DNA of 55,046 nucleotides from Tissierellia bacterium (GTDB taxonomy: Bacteria > Bacillota > Clostridia > Tissierellales > Peptoniphilaceae). The translations under genes were made by a program, and so were the position numbers. Shown here one piece after another: positions 54,141 through 55,046 of this stretch. Each line of letters opens with the position of its first letter. Positions within the stretch are counted from its first letter, which is position 1. The notes below the pieces were generated by a model. The model had not been told where the DNA came from. It was given only the letters and a program-made list of their open reading frames with translations, and made no database searches. The stretch covers positions 1-55,046 of the forward strand of contig JAUNVH010000001.1 of assembly GCA_030537765.1 (NCBI GenBank), written 5' to 3'.

Positions 54141-54332
54141 ATGTCTAAATTATGCTTCTACTGTGGAAAACATAAACTTTTTGGAAATAAAGTATCTTTC
54201 TCACATAGAACCAGCAGAAGAACATGGTCTCCAAATTTAAGACGTGTTAAAGCTGTTGTAGACGGTACTACCAAAAGGGTATATGTATGCACAAAATGTT
54301 TGAAATCCGGAAAGGTTCAAAGAGCAATTTAG
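54141..54332 (+). CDS. rpmB: Ribosomal protein L28 (zinc-binding form)
   Basis: 63-residue large-subunit protein. It is the C+ paralogue with two CxxC pairs (Cys5/Cys8 and Cys50/Cys53). SHRTSRRTWSPNLRRV is the L28 core. Own promoter at 54070-54098 and a strong ribosome binding site (GAGGAGGTG). It is isolated on the + strand between - strand genes and is followed by a terminator. Confidence 0.97.
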   Translation: MSKLCFYCGKHKLFGNKVSFSHRTSRRTWSPNLRRVKAVVDGTTKRVYVCTKCLKSGKVQRAI

Positions 54333-54337
54333 CTAAA

Positions 54338-54369
54338 TAAAAAAGGGACAGATGTCCCTATTTTATTTT
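54338..54369. terminator. Bidirectional terminator between rpmB and gatB
   Basis: AGGGAC (54344-54349) and GTCCCT (54354-54359) with loop AGAT, flanked by an A run on the left and T-rich sequence on the right. Confidence 0.8.
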
Positions 54370-55046
54370 TGCAATTTTTCAACTAAAATCTCATTTACTT
54401 TAGCAGGATTTGCCTTCCCTCTAGATTTTTTCATTATTTGGCCCATTAGATAACCCAAGGCTCTGTCTTTACCATTTTTATAATCTATTACAGATTGCTC
54501 ATTTTCTTTTAACACATCATCGATAAGCTTTAAAACGAAACTATCATCATTTATCTGGATTAAATTGTTCTCCTCTATATATGATTTAGGCTCAATGCCT
54601 TCCTCATACATCTTTCTAAACACTTTTTTCGCGGTATTATTATTAATTTTTTCTTCAGACAAGAGTTTCAAAAGATTAGCAAAATCTTCTAGACTAAATT
54701 TTAAATTATTTATATCATCTTCGTCATCATTAATTCGCCTTAAAAGTTCGTTAATGATCCAATTAGAAACTAAATTACTATTATCAAACAATTTGCAGAG
54801 TTTTTCAAAATATTGATTCAAATCATCGTCGTATGCAAAGATCTTACTCTCATATTCTGAAATTTTATATTCTCTTTGAAGTCTTATTATTCTTTCATCT
54901 AAAGATTCTGGCATATCAGATCTAATTTTATCAATATAGGCTTTGTCGAGTATTAAATCTGGTAAATCCCCTTCAGGTGCAAATCTATAATCTTCGGCTG
55001 TGTACTTTACCCTCATAAGAATGGTTTCACCTTTGGCATCGTCCCA
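54363..55046 (-). CDS. gatB: Aspartyl/glutamyl-tRNA amidotransferase subunit B (5' partial)
   Basis: C-terminal part of GatB, the tRNA-dependent amidotransferase kinase subunit that makes Gln-tRNA or Asn-tRNA. The frame is open to the window edge: WDDAKGETILMRVKYTAEDYRF continues the GatB core, and the end is the tail domain (YqeY-like) with GYLMGQIMKKSRGKANP. Only 227 residues are visible of about 475. The ATG at 55016 is internal. Nothing is unusual in the visible part. Confidence 0.95.
   Translation of the reverse strand, partial: WDDAKGETILMRVKYTAEDYRFAPEGDLPDLILDKAYIDKIRSDMPESLDERIIRLQREYKISEYESKIFAYDDDLNQYFEKLCKLFDNSNLVSNWIINELLRRINDDEDDINNLKFSLEDFANLLKLLSEEKINNNTAKKVFRKMYEEGIEPKSYIEENNLIQINDDSFVLKLIDDVLKENEQSVIDYKNGKDRALGYLMGQIMKKSRGKANPAKVNEILVEKLQK

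Noticed and set aside
1-55046. Mobile elements, CRISPR arrays, tRNA or rRNA genes
   Set aside because: I looked for transposase or integrase-like genes beyond Xer, regularly spaced repeats and RNA gene motifs and found none that I could support.

Overview
The window is chromosomal DNA of a low-GC Gram-positive anaerobe. Gene order (nusB-xseA-xseB-ispA-tlyA-recN, scpA-scpB-rluB, cmk-plsC-ispH/rpsA, miaB-mutS-mutL-miaA, ftsK-rimO-pgsA-cinA-recA) is that of Clostridia and Tissierellia. The sporulation genes that usually sit among these blocks (spo0A and spoIVB after recN, spmA/spmB near scpB) are absent, so a non-spore-forming, Peptoniphilaceae-like organism is my best inference. No rRNA, tRNA, insertion sequence, prophage or CRISPR array was seen.

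Layout. 1-7844: a type IV pilus assembly operon (PilB partial, PilC, major pilin, prepilin peptidase, PilM/N/O-like proteins, four minor-pilin-like proteins). 7873-39376: housekeeping genes, all on the + strand: efp, a CD1247-like acidic protein, radA, carD, a PIN-TRAM protein, transaldolase, Asp23, nusB, exonuclease VII, prenyl synthase, tlyA, recN, nudF, pyrimidine phosphorylase, M50 protease, scpAB, rluB, mnmM, an RpiR regulator, a BaiN-type flavoprotein, cmk, plsC, an IspH-S1 fusion, a lone urocanase, miaB, mutSL, miaA and a PLP enzyme. 39377-39825: a gene-free gap. 39826-55046: almost all on the - strand: lexA (divergent from a LysM protein resembling YneA), a Xer recombinase, rny, a four-gene Mre11/Rad50-like module, recA, cinA, pgsA, rimO, ftsK, dut, and partial gatB. 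rpmB is the second + strand exception.

Most interesting points. (i) Directly behind recA lies a compact operon for what looks like a split Mre11-Rad50 machine: a metallophosphoesterase, an ATPase half with Walker A ending in a CPTC cysteine motif, a small coiled-coil protein, and a separate ATPase half with signature motif, Walker B and H-loop. (ii) The likely promoter region of the operon that starts at dut and runs through recA into this module carries an exact match to the Gram-positive SOS box; two weaker boxes lie between lexA and the yneA-like gene. (iii) A perfect 14-bp inverted repeat with a 6-bp centre, strongly resembling a dif site, lies just upstream of the xer gene. It is about 2 kb from the point where 42 consecutive + strand genes give way to - strand genes, as expected at a replication terminus. 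(iv) xseA, and perhaps the PIN-TRAM gene, appear to start at ATT codons behind long Shine-Dalgarno sequences.
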